NCBI RefSeq assembly: GCF_001468395.1 | Contig: NZ_LNSG01000004.1 | Coordinates: forward strand, 124,001 to 188,000 | Length of the DNA stretch: 64,000 bases | Source of the DNA: Sphingopyxis sp. H073 | GTDB lineage: Bacteria > Pseudomonadota > Alphaproteobacteria > Sphingomonadales > Sphingomonadaceae | Reading direction: 5' to 3' | In this document: in pieces, positions 1 to 9,532 of the stretch | How the letters are laid out: every line of letters starts with the position of its first letter | Numbering within the stretch: the stretch's first letter is position 1 | Notes under the pieces: generated by a model | What the model was told of the DNA's origin: nothing | The model's input: only the letters and a program-made list of their open reading frames with translations | The model's database searches: none | Program-made: the position numbers and the translations under genes

Positions 1-246
1 AACCAGTTCGATCTCGTGATGCAGGTTCGCGGTGCGCGGCGGCATCGCGATATCCGCGTTCGCTTCGACCAGCGCGTCGGCAGGCTTCGAAAAGAAGAAA
101 GGCGGCTCGCGATCGGGCGCACCGCCCATCTCGCGCGCATGCTCGGCATAATTGCGGCCGACGCAGAAGATGCGCCGAACGGGGAAACGGTCGTCGCTTC
201 CCGCGATCTCTACGGTCGGCACGGCAACGGAAAACGGCAGGCTCAT
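1..246 (-). CDS. Fumarylacetoacetate hydrolase (FAH) family protein, 3' part cut by window edge
   Basis: The reverse complement reads as an open frame starting [16 protein letters not shown], and its first 82 residues are visible. The stretch [16 protein letters not shown], then [13 protein letters not shown] and LHHEIELV, is the typical N-terminal half of FAH-fold metal-dependent hydrolases (fumarylpyruvate or fumarylacetoacetate hydrolase, 5-oxopent-3-ene-1,2,5-tricarboxylate decarboxylase types), which cleave C-C bonds in ring-fission products. HHEIEL carries the first acidic metal ligand of the family. The rest of the gene lies outside the window, so the exact substrate class cannot be judged. 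It is transcribed in the same direction as the lipoprotein gene 16 bases upstream. Confidence 0.85.
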   Translation of the reverse strand, partial: MSLPFSVAVPTVEIAGSDDRFPVRRIFCVGRNYAEHAREMGGAPDREPPFFFSKPADALVEANADIAMPPRTANLHHEIELV

Positions 247-262
247 GGCATGATCCTCGGCA

Positions 263-1180
263 TCAGGCAGGCGGATAGAGCGCCGCGCGACACTGGCCGG
301 AATCGGCGCCTTCTAGGCCGCCTTCCCGCACCGCGTTCCACGGGCTCCCCATCTTGTCTTCGGGGCGATACCAGAAGCCATAGAGCTTGCCGTTCGCCGC
401 GACCAGCGTCGCCGAACCGATGCTGCCCTCTTCCCTCGAAAACCAGGCGAGCCGCATGATCCGGCCGAAGATCGTGCCGCGCAGCGTACCCAGCCCGTCA
501 TTGTAGCAGCCGAAAATCTCGTTGCCCTTTTGCCGCAGCGCGATCGGGCCATATTCATGGCCATAAACGCCGCTGACGTCGGCGACGGCGGCGGCGCCGC
601 GCTGGTCGAGCGTGCCGATGACGGCAAGGTCTGAGAGCCGCGTCGGTCCCTTGCCCGACCAGTTGCTGTCGATCCTCAGGCGGAGCCAGCGCGCCGAGCT
701 TTCCTTCGGAAGTTTCACGACCGTCTGAGCGTCGGCCTTGGCCTCCCCTTCGACGAGCGTCTCGAACGGCCCCTCCGGCCCCTCGGTCGAGCCCAAGAGC
801 GCGAAGCGACGAACCGGCGAGCCTTCGGCGGTTTGCGACATCGATCCGTCCTCGCGCACCACGGGCTCAAACCGGTTGTCGAGCGCGACGGCAGCGATCT
901 TGCCGTTACCCGCGAGTTCGAAATTGAGCGCGTGCGGCAGCGTCGTGCCCTTGTCGGACAGCCAGCCATAAGCCGTGCCGCCATCGACGAGGTTGATCGT
1001 CCAGGTCGACCAGTGCCGCTTCGCCTCGCCGGGATCGGCCTCCGCGATCCCGCCCCAACTGATGTGGAGGATATTGTCGCCCGCAGGTTCCGCAGGCTTA
1101 TCCGCCGCCTTTTTGGCGGGTGCGTTCGAGCATCCGGCAAGGAGCAATGCTCCCGCCAGCGCGATAGTCCATGCGCGCAT
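263..1180 (-). CDS. Putative lipoprotein with discoidin-like middle domain
   Basis: 305 residues. The N-terminus has a hydrophobic signal ending in a lipobox (LLAGC, Cys about residue 17), so it should be lipidated and anchored in the envelope. Residues about 35-185 look like a beta-rich F5/8-type C (discoidin-like) carbohydrate or surface-binding fold, with a TFDNRF-like central strand and a final SARWLRLRI strand. Residues about 195-295 have Gly/Tyr-rich strands ([30 protein letters not shown]) resembling small lipocalin-like barrels. I do not recognise a catalytic motif. It ends close to the FAH gene and starts 22 bases after the LVIVD gene, so it probably belongs to the LVIVD/receptor operon. 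Confidence 0.6.
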   Translation of the reverse strand: MRAWTIALAGALLLAGCSNAPAKKAADKPAEPAGDNILHISWGGIAEADPGEAKRHWSTWTINLVDGGTAYGWLSDKGTTLPHALNFELAGNGKIAAVALDNRFEPVVREDGSMSQTAEGSPVRRFALLGSTEGPEGPFETLVEGEAKADAQTVVKLPKESSARWLRLRIDSNWSGKGPTRLSDLAVIGTLDQRGAAAVADVSGVYGHEYGPIALRQKGNEIFGCYNDGLGTLRGTIFGRIMRLAWFSREEGSIGSATLVAANGKLYGFWYRPEDKMGSPWNAVREGGLEGADSGQCRAALYPPA

Positions 1181-1202
1181 AATCTATTCTCCGGTCAGCG
1201 GG

Positions 1203-2954
1203 TCAGCGGCGTTCGGGCCAGATCTTTTTCGGGGCACCAAGGTTCGGCTTGCCAAGCAGCGGGCTCGACAGCGCGTAAACCCCGTTCACCGAAAAGGCCC
1301 AGATGATGTTACGGTCATATTCGGTGTACACGGCAAAGGTCGAATTGCCGAACGTATAGCTCGGCAACTCCTTCTCGGTCGGGAAGCGCGGGACGAAATA
1401 GCCCGCGATCGCCGGCTTCGCCGGGTCCTTGACGTCGAAGATCTGGATGCCCGCGTTGTAAAACGCGTAGATGGCAATTCCCTGATGCCCGCGCTCGGGC
1501 TGGCCGAGCCCGCCCGACCGCTTCGGCCCGAAGCTGCCGCGGCGTTGGCAATAGTCGGTAAAACCCGCCCCTGGCGGCGGCACCGGCCGCGGGAATTTCG
1601 CCGCGACCTTCGGATGCGCGGGATCGCGCACGTCGATCGAGAAAATATCCTTGTACGGCTCGAAGCAGCTCTCGTTCATCGGGTAGCCGTTCGAGAAGAC
1701 GAAGCCGGTGCGGTCGTACTGGCTGACATCGACATTATCGAACTCGGTCCCGGCGTAGCTCGGCGGGACGGTCAAATGGCCGAGCGCTTTCGGCTGCGCC
1801 GGATCGCTGAGGTCGAAGGTGTAGAAGCCGAGCCCGCCCATCCCGCCGAAGCCGATCTTGCCGCCCTGCTCGACCGGCTTAGTAAGCACGATCGGGTTGC
1901 GCGACCCCATCCAGCTCGTCCGGTTGCCCGCGCGCGGATTGGCGCGGTACGCCGCCTCGCTCGCCTTGTCGCCGATCACCTGGCCCGGCACGGTGATCTG
2001 CGAAACGAACTTCGGGTTCGCCGGATCGTCCATGTCCCAGACCTGATAGCCCGGCGAATAGAGATAGTCGGGATATTCGGTGAGGCCGTAGCTGTCGTCG
2101 GGCGCGGACGAGAGCAGCATATATTTGCCGCCCCACCAGGTGACCGCATCGAGCGCGCCCGATCCCTGTTGCTCGCCGATCGGCGCGTCGGGATGCCTGT
2201 AGTCGGTCGTCCGCGTCGCGATGAGATCCCATTTATCGGGCGTCGGCCCGTTCATCGCGAAGACCTTGAAGCCCTTCAGCGAATTATAGTGGCGCTGCGC
2301 CGCGACCTTGTCGGGCTCGCGCCTTTTGTCCTCGAGCAGGCCGAAGCGACCGATTTCGTATGAGGCGATCAGGACGTTGCGCTGGAGCTTTTTGTTCCAT
2401 GCGACGGTGACGCCACCGAAGTAATCGGTAACGGCCGCCGCGTCCCAGTCCTCGCTCGATCCATCGGCACCCCAGACGCCCCCTTTCGACCAGACGATCT
2501 TCGCCTTGCGCGGATCGGTGACGTCGAGGATGCGCAGATAGTCGCGGTCGTGCGTGTAGAGATACCGCCGCCCGCCGAAATCGACGACATTCGCCCAGGC
2601 GTGCCACGGCGAGGTCACCGCCGGATAGAAGGCGATGACCTCGACATTCTTGGCGTAGCTCTTCTGGTCCCAGTGTTCGAGCTGACCGGGAAAACCCGGA
2701 ACGTCGGTGGTCAGTCGCGTCGAGGCGGGATGGCGGAAGCTGCCATCGGGATTCATCCCGTAATCGACGCCGGGCACCGGGTCGGCGGGCGGGTTCTCGG
2801 GCGTCGCCTCCTGCCACGCCTTCAACCACGGATCGGTGATATTGATGGGACCGGCAGGTTTCTCCTGCCAGTCGGAGGCGGAAAGCGCCGCGGGAGAGAG
2901 CAGCGCCGCCAGCATCGCCGCGCCGCCCGTCCAATATCTGTTGTTGCCCGTCAT
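1203..2954 (-). CDS. LVIVD-repeat secreted protein (copy 1)
   Basis: 583 residues with a cleavable signal peptide (hydrophobic core AAMLAALLSPAAL, cut after LSA). The body has beta-propeller-like repeats of the LVIVD family, seen as recurrent ILDVTDPRKAK, QVWDMDDPANPKFVS, TFDLSDPAQPK, SIDVRDPAHPKV and QIFDVKDPAKPAIAG units. Such proteins are exported and of unknown biochemical function. In sphingomonads they are often coded next to TonB-dependent receptors, which suggests a role in binding or processing an extracellular substrate. It lies 16 bases downstream of the receptor gene on the same strand. The protein at 5637-7418 is a clear paralogue: both share PGQL, YWDQKSYAKNVEV-like and CQRRGSFGPKRSG blocks. 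Confidence 0.85.
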   Translation of the reverse strand: MTGNNRYWTGGAAMLAALLSPAALSASDWQEKPAGPINITDPWLKAWQEATPENPPADPVPGVDYGMNPDGSFRHPASTRLTTDVPGFPGQLEHWDQKSYAKNVEVIAFYPAVTSPWHAWANVVDFGGRRYLYTHDRDYLRILDVTDPRKAKIVWSKGGVWGADGSSEDWDAAAVTDYFGGVTVAWNKKLQRNVLIASYEIGRFGLLEDKRREPDKVAAQRHYNSLKGFKVFAMNGPTPDKWDLIATRTTDYRHPDAPIGEQQGSGALDAVTWWGGKYMLLSSAPDDSYGLTEYPDYLYSPGYQVWDMDDPANPKFVSQITVPGQVIGDKASEAAYRANPRAGNRTSWMGSRNPIVLTKPVEQGGKIGFGGMGGLGFYTFDLSDPAQPKALGHLTVPPSYAGTEFDNVDVSQYDRTGFVFSNGYPMNESCFEPYKDIFSIDVRDPAHPKVAAKFPRPVPPPGAGFTDYCQRRGSFGPKRSGGLGQPERGHQGIAIYAFYNAGIQIFDVKDPAKPAIAGYFVPRFPTEKELPSYTFGNSTFAVYTEYDRNIIWAFSVNGVYALSSPLLGKPNLGAPKKIWPERR

Positions 2955-2970
2955 CGACGACCCTTTCTGC

Positions 2971-5352
2971 CTAGAAGCGGAACCGCGCGGTCACGCCATA
3001 GGTGCGCGGCGGAATATAGGTCCCATAGATCGTGCCGAACAGCTCAAGCTTGCTCGTGTAGTTGAGCTCGTTCGTCAGATTCTTCGCCCACGCCGTCAGC
3101 TCCCATTTGTCGTCGGCGTCCCGCACGCCGATGCGGGCATTGAGCAGGATTTCGCTGTCGAACTTCAGGATCGGCGTGTTGGGATTGTCGAAGAAATTGG
3201 CGCCGGTGTACTGGAAGTCGCTGCCCGCGACGAGCACCAGGCTGTCGCTGATCGGCTGGTCGAGGTTCGCCGCCACACTGAAGGCATGTTTGGGCGTGCG
3301 GCGACAGCTGTTGCCGTCGAGGTCGGTGCCGTCGTCGTCGATGATCAGCTCGCCGGTGAAGTTGCACTTCGAATAGGCGTAATTCCCCGACAGCGTGAAG
3401 CGTTCGGTCACCCGCGCCTGGAAATCGAGTTCCAGACCGTAGGCGCGCGTGCCATTCTTCGCGTTGAACACGAAATTGTCAGGCGGCAGCCCCGGTCCCG
3501 GCGACAGGAACTGGTTGGTCTGGAGATTGTCGTAGGTGGTGTAATAGGCGGCGGCGTTCAGGAAGATGCGCCGGTCGGCGAGCGCCAGCTTGGCGCCGGC
3601 CTCGAAACTGTCCGCAGTTTCGGGGTCGAACGACACCAGCGCCTCTGCCGGGGTATTCGCATCCTCACCGGTCCAGCCGCCCGGCTTGTATCCCTTGGCG
3701 TAGCGCACATAGAGCGTGACATCGTCATTCGGCTCGAACCGCAGCGTCGCGCTGGGTAGCCAGGCGTCCCAGCTCCGCGTTTCGCCGACCACGAAGTTGA
3801 CCGGCGCCCCCTCGAACGACACGCCCGACCGGTTGTTCGAATAGACCTTGCGGTCATAGGCATAGCGCAGCCCCGCTTCGAGCGTGAGCTGGTCGGTCAG
3901 ATCGTAGCTGAGTTCGCCGAAGACGCCGATATTGTCGTTTTTCGACGTCGTCACCGTATGGTTGGAGCCCGGAAACGGCGTCCCCGGCGTGCCGCCGAAG
4001 GCCATCGCAAAGGCGAATTCCTCGATCGCCTGATAGTCGGGGAACAGGAAATTCACGTCCTCGGCGCGGCGAATTTTTTCGCGCAGATAATAGACGCCGC
4101 CTTCGATACGGAGCGGTCCGCCATCGTCCCAGCGCAACCGCAGCTCCTGCGAGAATTGCTTGACGTCCTCGGCCTTGCCGCTGTCGAAATAGCTGTCGGG
4201 GACGGTCGCGAGATAGGTGTCGATCCCGGCCAGCATCGCGGGCGTGATATCGGGCGCGTTCGTCGCCGGATCGATCGCGAAATCGAAAAACATCCCCGAC
4301 CCATCCTCGCGCGCCGCCAGCGATGAATCGCGGTAGGCGGTCTGCGTGGTGATGCTGAGCGCCGAACTTGGCTGCCAGTCGATGCTGCCGCTGACACCGT
4401 ACATGTCCGAATTCTGGAAGCCGGTAAAATTATGCGCGCCCGACCGGCGCTTGGCGCTCTGGAACGGTGCGTTGCGGTTCGGTAGTACGAAACCGGGCAG
4501 GCCGGCGATCGGCGGCGCATAGAAGCCGAGGTAGGTGACCTCGTTGCTGTCGGCGGGGTCGATGATGTCGACCCAGCGCGCACCGTCGCGGTGGCGCGTA
4601 TAGTCGGCCGAAAGATTGATATCGAGCGTCGCGTCGGGCTGCCAGCGGAGCTGCCCACGCACCGACTGGACATTCTGGTCCTCCTCGTCGCCGCCGCGCG
4701 TGTTGGTCGCATAACCCTCGTGCTTGCGCGAACTGACCGTCAGGCCGAGGCCGAGCGTGTCGGACACCGGTCCGCGCACCGACGCGGCGACGTCGAGCTT
4801 GTCGTAATTGCCATAGGTCGCCTCGAAGCGCCCCTCGAACTCGTTGCCCGGCTTTTTCGTCACATAGTTGATCAGCCCGCCGACGACGCTTTTCCCAAAG
4901 CGCAGAGCCTGCGGCCCCTTCAGCACCTCGACGCGTTCGAGGTCATAGAGATCGAGCAGCGATCCGGTGCCGCGCGACAGATAGGCGCCATCGAGGAAGA
5001 TGCCGACCGCGCCGTCGGCGCCCGCGCCCTGGATGTCGGAACCGATGCCGCGGATGAAAAGTTCGGTGTCGACCGCACGCTCGGCGCTGAGCTTGAGACC
5101 CGGAACGCGATACGCAATCTCGGAGAAATCCTTGATGCCCGAGCGTTCGAGCGCGGCGCTGCTGAACGCCTGCACCGAAATCGGCACGTCCTGCAGGCTT
5201 TCCTCGCGCTTGCGCGCGGTGACGACAATCTCGTCGCCCGACGCCTCGACGCCGTCATCGGGAGCGGCCTGGGCCTGCGCCGCGGCGGGTGCCGCAAGGG
5301 TGGCGACGGTGGCAAGAAGTGCCCAACGCAGGGCCCGTGTCGATTCCATCAT
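2971..5352 (-). CDS. TonB-dependent receptor (copy 1)
   Basis: 793 residues. It has a signal peptide (LLATVATLAAPAAAQAQ), a TonB box (DEIVVTARKREESLQDVP), a plug domain (residues about 50-165, RGIGSD...FLDGAYLSR...GPQ) and a long beta barrel ending RTYGVTARFRF with the C-terminal Phe needed for outer-membrane assembly. It imports a substrate across the outer membrane using TonB energy. The open frame runs upstream to 5526, but the ATG pair at 5352/5349 follows AGGAGAG at the right distance, so I start there. The plug has ALRFGKSVVGG where relatives read GTLYGKNVVGG. It is the first gene of a minus-strand unit (receptor, LVIVD protein, lipoprotein, FAH). Confidence 0.93.
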   Translation of the reverse strand: MMESTRALRWALLATVATLAAPAAAQAQAAPDDGVEASGDEIVVTARKREESLQDVPISVQAFSSAALERSGIKDFSEIAYRVPGLKLSAERAVDTELFIRGIGSDIQGAGADGAVGIFLDGAYLSRGTGSLLDLYDLERVEVLKGPQALRFGKSVVGGLINYVTKKPGNEFEGRFEATYGNYDKLDVAASVRGPVSDTLGLGLTVSSRKHEGYATNTRGGDEEDQNVQSVRGQLRWQPDATLDINLSADYTRHRDGARWVDIIDPADSNEVTYLGFYAPPIAGLPGFVLPNRNAPFQSAKRRSGAHNFTGFQNSDMYGVSGSIDWQPSSALSITTQTAYRDSSLAAREDGSGMFFDFAIDPATNAPDITPAMLAGIDTYLATVPDSYFDSGKAEDVKQFSQELRLRWDDGGPLRIEGGVYYLREKIRRAEDVNFLFPDYQAIEEFAFAMAFGGTPGTPFPGSNHTVTTSKNDNIGVFGELSYDLTDQLTLEAGLRYAYDRKVYSNNRSGVSFEGAPVNFVVGETRSWDAWLPSATLRFEPNDDVTLYVRYAKGYKPGGWTGEDANTPAEALVSFDPETADSFEAGAKLALADRRIFLNAAAYYTTYDNLQTNQFLSPGPGLPPDNFVFNAKNGTRAYGLELDFQARVTERFTLSGNYAYSKCNFTGELIIDDDGTDLDGNSCRRTPKHAFSVAANLDQPISDSLVLVAGSDFQYTGANFFDNPNTPILKFDSEILLNARIGVRDADDKWELTAWAKNLTNELNYTSKLELFGTIYGTYIPPRTYGVTARFRF

Positions 5353-5459
5353 GTCCTCTCCTGCAGCCGGACGCGCCTTGTCCTCTACGGGAAAGCATCT
5401 CCGCCGGCCTGATTGAATGGCAGGCCGGTTCTTAGTCGCCGTTGTATATCTAGATAATA

Positions 5460-5488
5460 GATTATGCATCTTATGATATTGCATAATC
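5460..5488. promoter_or_regulatory. Palindromic operator candidate
   Basis: A perfect 9-base inverted repeat, GATTATGCA at 5460-5468 and TGCATAATC at 5480-5488, separated by 11 bases. It lies 108 bases upstream of the receptor start and about 150 bases upstream of the divergent LVIVD start, as expected for a dimeric regulator controlling both. The regulator is not identified. Confidence 0.5.
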
Positions 5489-5553
5489 GCTATATCGTCG
5501 CTCGATGACGCGGCGACGCCGGCCACACGCGAGGTGCGTTATTCCCATGCGAT

Positions 5554-5559
5554 TATAAT
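5554..5559 (+). promoter_or_regulatory. -10 box candidate for LVIVD copy 2
   Basis: A perfect TATAAT hexamer about 78 bases upstream of the ATG at 5637. No good -35 match is visible 17 bases further upstream, so activity may need an activator. Confidence 0.35.
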
Positions 5560-5636
5560 GACCCTGCCATAGGATATTGGATCGCCGCCCCCACAAGGCT
5601 GACAAGTCTGGCGGGATTATGGCTCGGGAGGTCTCC

Positions 5637-7418
5637 ATGCGCGACAGGGTGAACAACTACGCTGGCGCCGCGTGCGCCCTTGCGCTCGCGATGGCGAGCA
5701 TGGCGCTGCCCGCTTTTGCCGGGGAACCGCCGGAAAGCACGGCCAAGGAGCCCCCGCTCACGGCACAAGAAAGCGACATTCCCGATCCAGATATCCGCGC
5801 GTGGTGGAACCTCACCTACAATCGCAAGCCCGCGCCGCCGGTGCCCGGCAAGGATTATGGCATGGACCCCGTGACGGGTCGCTTCACACATCCCAAAGCG
5901 ACGCCGCTCGTCCGGCAGGCACCGAATTTCCCGGGCCAGCTCGGTTACTGGGACCAGAAAAGCTATGCGAAGAACGTCGAGGTACTGGCGTTCTACAACT
6001 TCATTCCGTCGACCGGCCACACCTGGCAGTCGATCGCCGATTTCGACGGTAAGCGCTACATGTACACCTATTATCGCGCGGGCATGGGGGTGTTCGATAT
6101 CACCGACCCGCGCAAGGCGAAGCTCGTCTATCGCCGCGGCCAGCGTATCGGCGCCTATGGCAAGCCCGACATCGTCAACCCCTATGGCAAGGGCGAGGGT
6201 TTCGGCGCCGCGAACATTTCGTGGCACAAGGGGCTCGGCAAATATGTGATGGTGCAGGCGTTCGAAGTGCCGCGCTATGGCATCATGGACGAGAAATATC
6301 TCGAACCCGAGGGTGTCGAAACGCTGAAGCGCTGGAAAGGCCTCAAGGGCTTTCGCGTCTATGTGATGGACGGCCCGCTTCCCGACCAGTGGAAGCTCGT
6401 TGCCGAGCGGACGACCGATTATCGTCATCCGGACGCGCCGCCGGGACAGCAGCAGGGATCGGGCGCGCTCGACATTCCGGCATGGACGGGCGGCAAATAT
6501 ATGTTCCTGTCGACCGCCCCCGACGACCACTTCATGCTGACCGAGTTCGCCGACTATATCTACACGCCGGGTTACCAGGTGTGGGATATGAGCGACCCCG
6601 CGAATCCCAAATTCGTCAGCCAGTTCGCGGCACCGGGTCAGATCCTTGGCGACGCAGAGCATGAGGCGGCCTATCTGATGAACCCGCGCGCGGGCAACCG
6701 CACCTCGTGGTTCGGGTCGCGGATGCCGCCGTTCATGACCAAGGCTCCCGACGAGGGCGGCCGGATCGCCTTCGGCGCGATGGCGGGGCTCGGCCTCTAT
6801 TCGCTTGACATCAGCGACCCCACGAACATCCGCATCGTCGGCCATGTGAACCAGGTGCCGAAGTTCGCCGGGACCGAATTCGATAACGTCGACCTCAGCC
6901 AATATGAGCGCACGGGCTATATCTTCACCAACGGCTATCCGATGAACGACGAATGCTATGAGCCGTACAAGGATATTCTGGTCGTCGATGCGCGCGATCC
7001 GGCGGACCTGAAAATCGCGGCGAAATTCCCGCGCCCGACACCCCCCGCCGATGCCGCCTTTACCGACTTCTGCCAGCGGCGCGGCAGCTTCGGCCCGAAA
7101 CGTTCGGGCTACCTCACCCAACCGGGACGGTTTCGCGACGGCATCGTCGCCTATGCCTTCTACAATGGCGGAGTGCAGATCTTCGACGTCAAGGATCCGA
7201 CCAAGCCGGTGATCGCGGGCTATTTCGTCCCGCGCTTTCCGACCGAGGCAGAAACCGGCGGCCAGTCGCAAGGCAATCTGACCTATGGCATCTTCGCCGA
7301 ATATGACCGCAACATACTGTGGGCGTTCACCAATCACGGCTTCTATGCGCTGACATCGCCGCTGCTCGGCAAGCCGTCGTTCAAGGCGCCCGCGAAACCC
7401 TGGCCGCCGCGCGATTAA
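5637..7418 (+). CDS. LVIVD-repeat secreted protein (copy 2)
   Basis: 593 residues from the ATG at 5637. That start is preferred over upstream in-frame starts at 5577 and 5619 because GGGAGG (5626-5631) precedes it by the right distance and it gives a clean signal peptide (ACALALAMASMALPAFAG). LVIVD propeller-like repeats recur: VFDITDPRKAKLV, QVWDMSDPANPKFVS, SLDISDPTNIRIVG, QIFDVKDPTKPVIAG. It is a paralogue of the protein at 1203-2954, which lies beyond the receptor on the other strand, so the receptor is bracketed by two related exported proteins. It is probably periplasmic or surface exposed. Its enzymatic role, if any, is unknown. Confidence 0.85.
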   Translation: MRDRVNNYAGAACALALAMASMALPAFAGEPPESTAKEPPLTAQESDIPDPDIRAWWNLTYNRKPAPPVPGKDYGMDPVTGRFTHPKATPLVRQAPNFPGQLGYWDQKSYAKNVEVLAFYNFIPSTGHTWQSIADFDGKRYMYTYYRAGMGVFDITDPRKAKLVYRRGQRIGAYGKPDIVNPYGKGEGFGAANISWHKGLGKYVMVQAFEVPRYGIMDEKYLEPEGVETLKRWKGLKGFRVYVMDGPLPDQWKLVAERTTDYRHPDAPPGQQQGSGALDIPAWTGGKYMFLSTAPDDHFMLTEFADYIYTPGYQVWDMSDPANPKFVSQFAAPGQILGDAEHEAAYLMNPRAGNRTSWFGSRMPPFMTKAPDEGGRIAFGAMAGLGLYSLDISDPTNIRIVGHVNQVPKFAGTEFDNVDLSQYERTGYIFTNGYPMNDECYEPYKDILVVDARDPADLKIAAKFPRPTPPADAAFTDFCQRRGSFGPKRSGYLTQPGRFRDGIVAYAFYNGGVQIFDVKDPTKPVIAGYFVPRFPTEAETGGQSQGNLTYGIFAEYDRNILWAFTNHGFYALTSPLLGKPSFKAPAKPWPPRD

Positions 7419-7428
7419 GGTCAGGACC

Positions 7429-8745
7429 CTAGCCGCGCGGCGGCAGGTGGCGGTCGACGAGCAGCATCGCGACCGCCAGCACCAGCAGCGCCGTGGCGAC
7501 CAGCGCGAAGAAGAGCAGCAATCCGTTCGGCTGCGCGAGCAACAGCCCGGCGCCGAATGCGCTCGCGATTGCGCCGAGCCGCCCGACGCTGATCGAATAG
7601 CCGATCCCCGCCGATCGGCACTCAACCGGAAACACGTGCGCCGACAGAGTGAGCAGCAGCACCTGCAACGACAGGACGCCAGCCCCCGCCAGCGCGACGC
7701 CGATCAGGATCGCTGCCTGCGGAACGCCGGGCATCGAGAGCAAAGCCGCCCACACCGCGAGCGCCACCAGGCCGCCGCAAATCGTCCCGATCATCGTGCG
7801 CCGCGATCCGATACGCAGCATCAGCCAGGTCAGTGCGAATGACGTCGCGACCCCCGACAGGTTCAGGATCATCGCCCCGCGGATTGCGCTCGCCATTTCA
7901 AAGCCGGCGCCCGTCAGCAGCACCGGCACCCAGCTCAGCAGCGCATAGACCGCCATCAACGCCGCGAAAAAGGCGAGACTCATGCCGATCGTCGAACGCC
8001 GAAGCGACGGCGCGAAGACATGTCCGCCCTGCGCGACGACCGGCGGCGGTGCGAAGGGCCCGGTCGCCGTGCCGCCTGCCTGCGCGACAAGCTGTGCGAT
8101 CCGGTCGTCGGCATCGCCGCGCCGCGCGAGCAGGATCGGCGATTCGGGTAGCGCCCCGATCATGACGAGACCGAGCAGCAACGGCAGGCCGCCCCCGACC
8201 AGAAAGGCGGCCGGCCAGCCGTAAGCGGGGATCAGCCAGGAAGCGAGCGCGGCGCCGACGATCCCGCCGCAAGGCACTCCGACCGAGATCACGGTGAGCG
8301 CGTAGTTGCGCGACCTTTCGGGCATCCATTCGGCCACGAGCGCCGTCGCGTTCGGTACCGCCGCCCCGAGGCCGAGGCCGGTGATGAAGCGCAAGATGGA
8401 GAAGCTCGTCACATCGCGGCAGAGCGCGGTCAGCATCGCGGTAACGCCGAACCAGAAGGCGGCGCCGATGAGCGCCGCGCGGCGCCCGTAGCGGTCGCCG
8501 ATCCGCCCGCCGACGCTTGTCCCGACCGCCATGCCGAGCAGCGACGCCGCCATCACTGGCGCGAGCGCCGCCGATCCGATCTGCCAGTCGGCGAGGATCG
8601 CCGGAGCAGCGAAAGCCGCGAGTTGAATGTCGAAGCCGTCGAGCAGGATCACCCCGGCAACCAGCGCGAGCACGCGCACATGGAAAGCCGTAAAGCCCAA
8701 CCCGTCGATGACTGGCTGGATCGGAACGGCTTCGCCCGGTCTCAT
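7429..8745 (-). CDS. MFS transporter, aromatic acid:H+ symporter type
   Basis: 438 residues with about 12 hydrophobic segments. The first helix carries DGFDIQLAAFAAPAI, the DGFD signature of the AAHS family (PcaK, BenK, VanK type carriers for aromatic acids). The loop between helices 2 and 3 has the MFS motif GGRIGDRYGRR. It likely imports an organic acid by proton symport across the inner membrane. The TAG stop lies 10 bases from the stop of the convergent LVIVD gene, and its start overlaps the end of the aspartate-dehydrogenase-like gene (ATGA-type overlap), so the two are translationally coupled. Confidence 0.88.
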   Translation of the reverse strand: MRPGEAVPIQPVIDGLGFTAFHVRVLALVAGVILLDGFDIQLAAFAAPAILADWQIGSAALAPVMAASLLGMAVGTSVGGRIGDRYGRRAALIGAAFWFGVTAMLTALCRDVTSFSILRFITGLGLGAAVPNATALVAEWMPERSRNYALTVISVGVPCGGIVGAALASWLIPAYGWPAAFLVGGGLPLLLGLVMIGALPESPILLARRGDADDRIAQLVAQAGGTATGPFAPPPVVAQGGHVFAPSLRRSTIGMSLAFFAALMAVYALLSWVPVLLTGAGFEMASAIRGAMILNLSGVATSFALTWLMLRIGSRRTMIGTICGGLVALAVWAALLSMPGVPQAAILIGVALAGAGVLSLQVLLLTLSAHVFPVECRSAGIGYSISVGRLGAIASAFGAGLLLAQPNGLLLFFALVATALLVLAVAMLLVDRHLPPRG

Positions 8746-9509
8746 ACGAACGCCATCGCACCCGAAGCACCGACGACGCGGCGCACCGAAGCATGCACTG
8801 CCGCCGGCATTTCGCTACCCGACACGCCGCGCGCCGGCTGCCGGCGGCAGATCGACAGGCTCGACCCGTCGCGCCCGCGCGCCTCGACCGCAAGCTCGAG
8901 ATGGTCGATCGCGGGATCGGCGATCAGCCGCGCGCGGCAGCGGTCGAGCCCGACCGTCGCGAGCGCGCAGGCGACCATTGCGTTGACATTATGCGGATAG
9001 CGCGCCGCGATGTCGCGGACGCTGCCGTCGAAGAGCAGGCTTTCGTGCGTCGTAGGGCTTCCGGTCAGGCCAAGGCTCGCGGGCGGCTTGCGGAAGCTGA
9101 TCGCAACCTCGTCCCACATCGCGCGCCATTCTACGAGACTGTCGAGCCCGACGAGCGCACCATGCGCGACCAGCAGCGAGCGCACCGACCGCGCGGCGGC
9201 CGCGGTCAGCCGCTCACGCAGCCCGTCGTCGGCGAGCGCGGTCAGCGACAGCGGCATATAATGCGCGAAGCCCAGAAATATCTCGCCGTGGCGGTGGCTG
9301 ATCTCCGGACCTGCAATCTCGACGATCAGATCGGGTGCGGACTCTGCCGCCTTCGACAGATCGTCGAGGATCAGTTCGCGGGGCAAGCCCGCCAGCCGCT
9401 CGCGCGATCGGCTGTGAACAAAGACGATCTCGCCCGGCCCGCCTTCAGCGGCGATGCGCCGGTAGAGTTCGGCCCCGATGAACCCGAAGCCGATCAGCCC
9501 GATACGCAT
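8742..9509 (-). CDS. L-aspartate dehydrogenase family protein
   Basis: 255 residues from the ATG at 9509 (an upstream TTG at 9536 is possible but places extra residues before the Rossmann motif). The N-terminal NAD(P)-binding motif is GLIGFGFIG. The C-terminal half shows LTGSPTTHESLLFDGSVRDIAARYPHNVNA, as a split block ending in the conserved His (residue about 173) of the aspartate dehydrogenase domain, which normally deaminates L-aspartate reductively or oxidatively. In catabolic clusters such proteins may act on other substrates. It lies between a receptor and the MFS carrier on the same strand, 23 bases after the original end of the receptor frame. Confidence 0.8.
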   Translation of the reverse strand: MRIGLIGFGFIGAELYRRIAAEGGPGEIVFVHSRSRERLAGLPRELILDDLSKAAESAPDLIVEIAGPEISHRHGEIFLGFAHYMPLSLTALADDGLRERLTAAAARSVRSLLVAHGALVGLDSLVEWRAMWDEVAISFRKPPASLGLTGSPTTHESLLFDGSVRDIAARYPHNVNAMVACALATVGLDRCRARLIADPAIDHLELAVEARGRDGSSLSICRRQPARGVSGSEMPAAVHASVRRVVGASGAMAFV

Positions 9510-9532
9510 CGCCGCTCGCCCCGCTTGCGGCG

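Larger units (their letters stand above)
5353..5636. promoter_or_regulatory. Divergent promoter region between receptor and LVIVD copy 2
   Basis: This 284-base gap separates two divergent genes. It holds an AT-rich core (about 5440-5495) that is unusual in this GC-rich window, with a perfect TATCTAGATA palindrome at 5447-5456 and the larger dyad listed separately. It is the obvious place for shared control of both transcription units. Confidence 0.6.

Noticed and set aside
975..2363. A 462-codon plus-strand frame opposite LVIVD copy 1
   Set aside because: Antisense shadow with composition typical of out-of-frame GC-rich DNA.
5553..7625. A 690-codon minus-strand frame opposite LVIVD copy 2
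   Set aside because: It is a shadow of a gene with clear LVIVD repeats and signal peptide, with no recognisable domain of its own.
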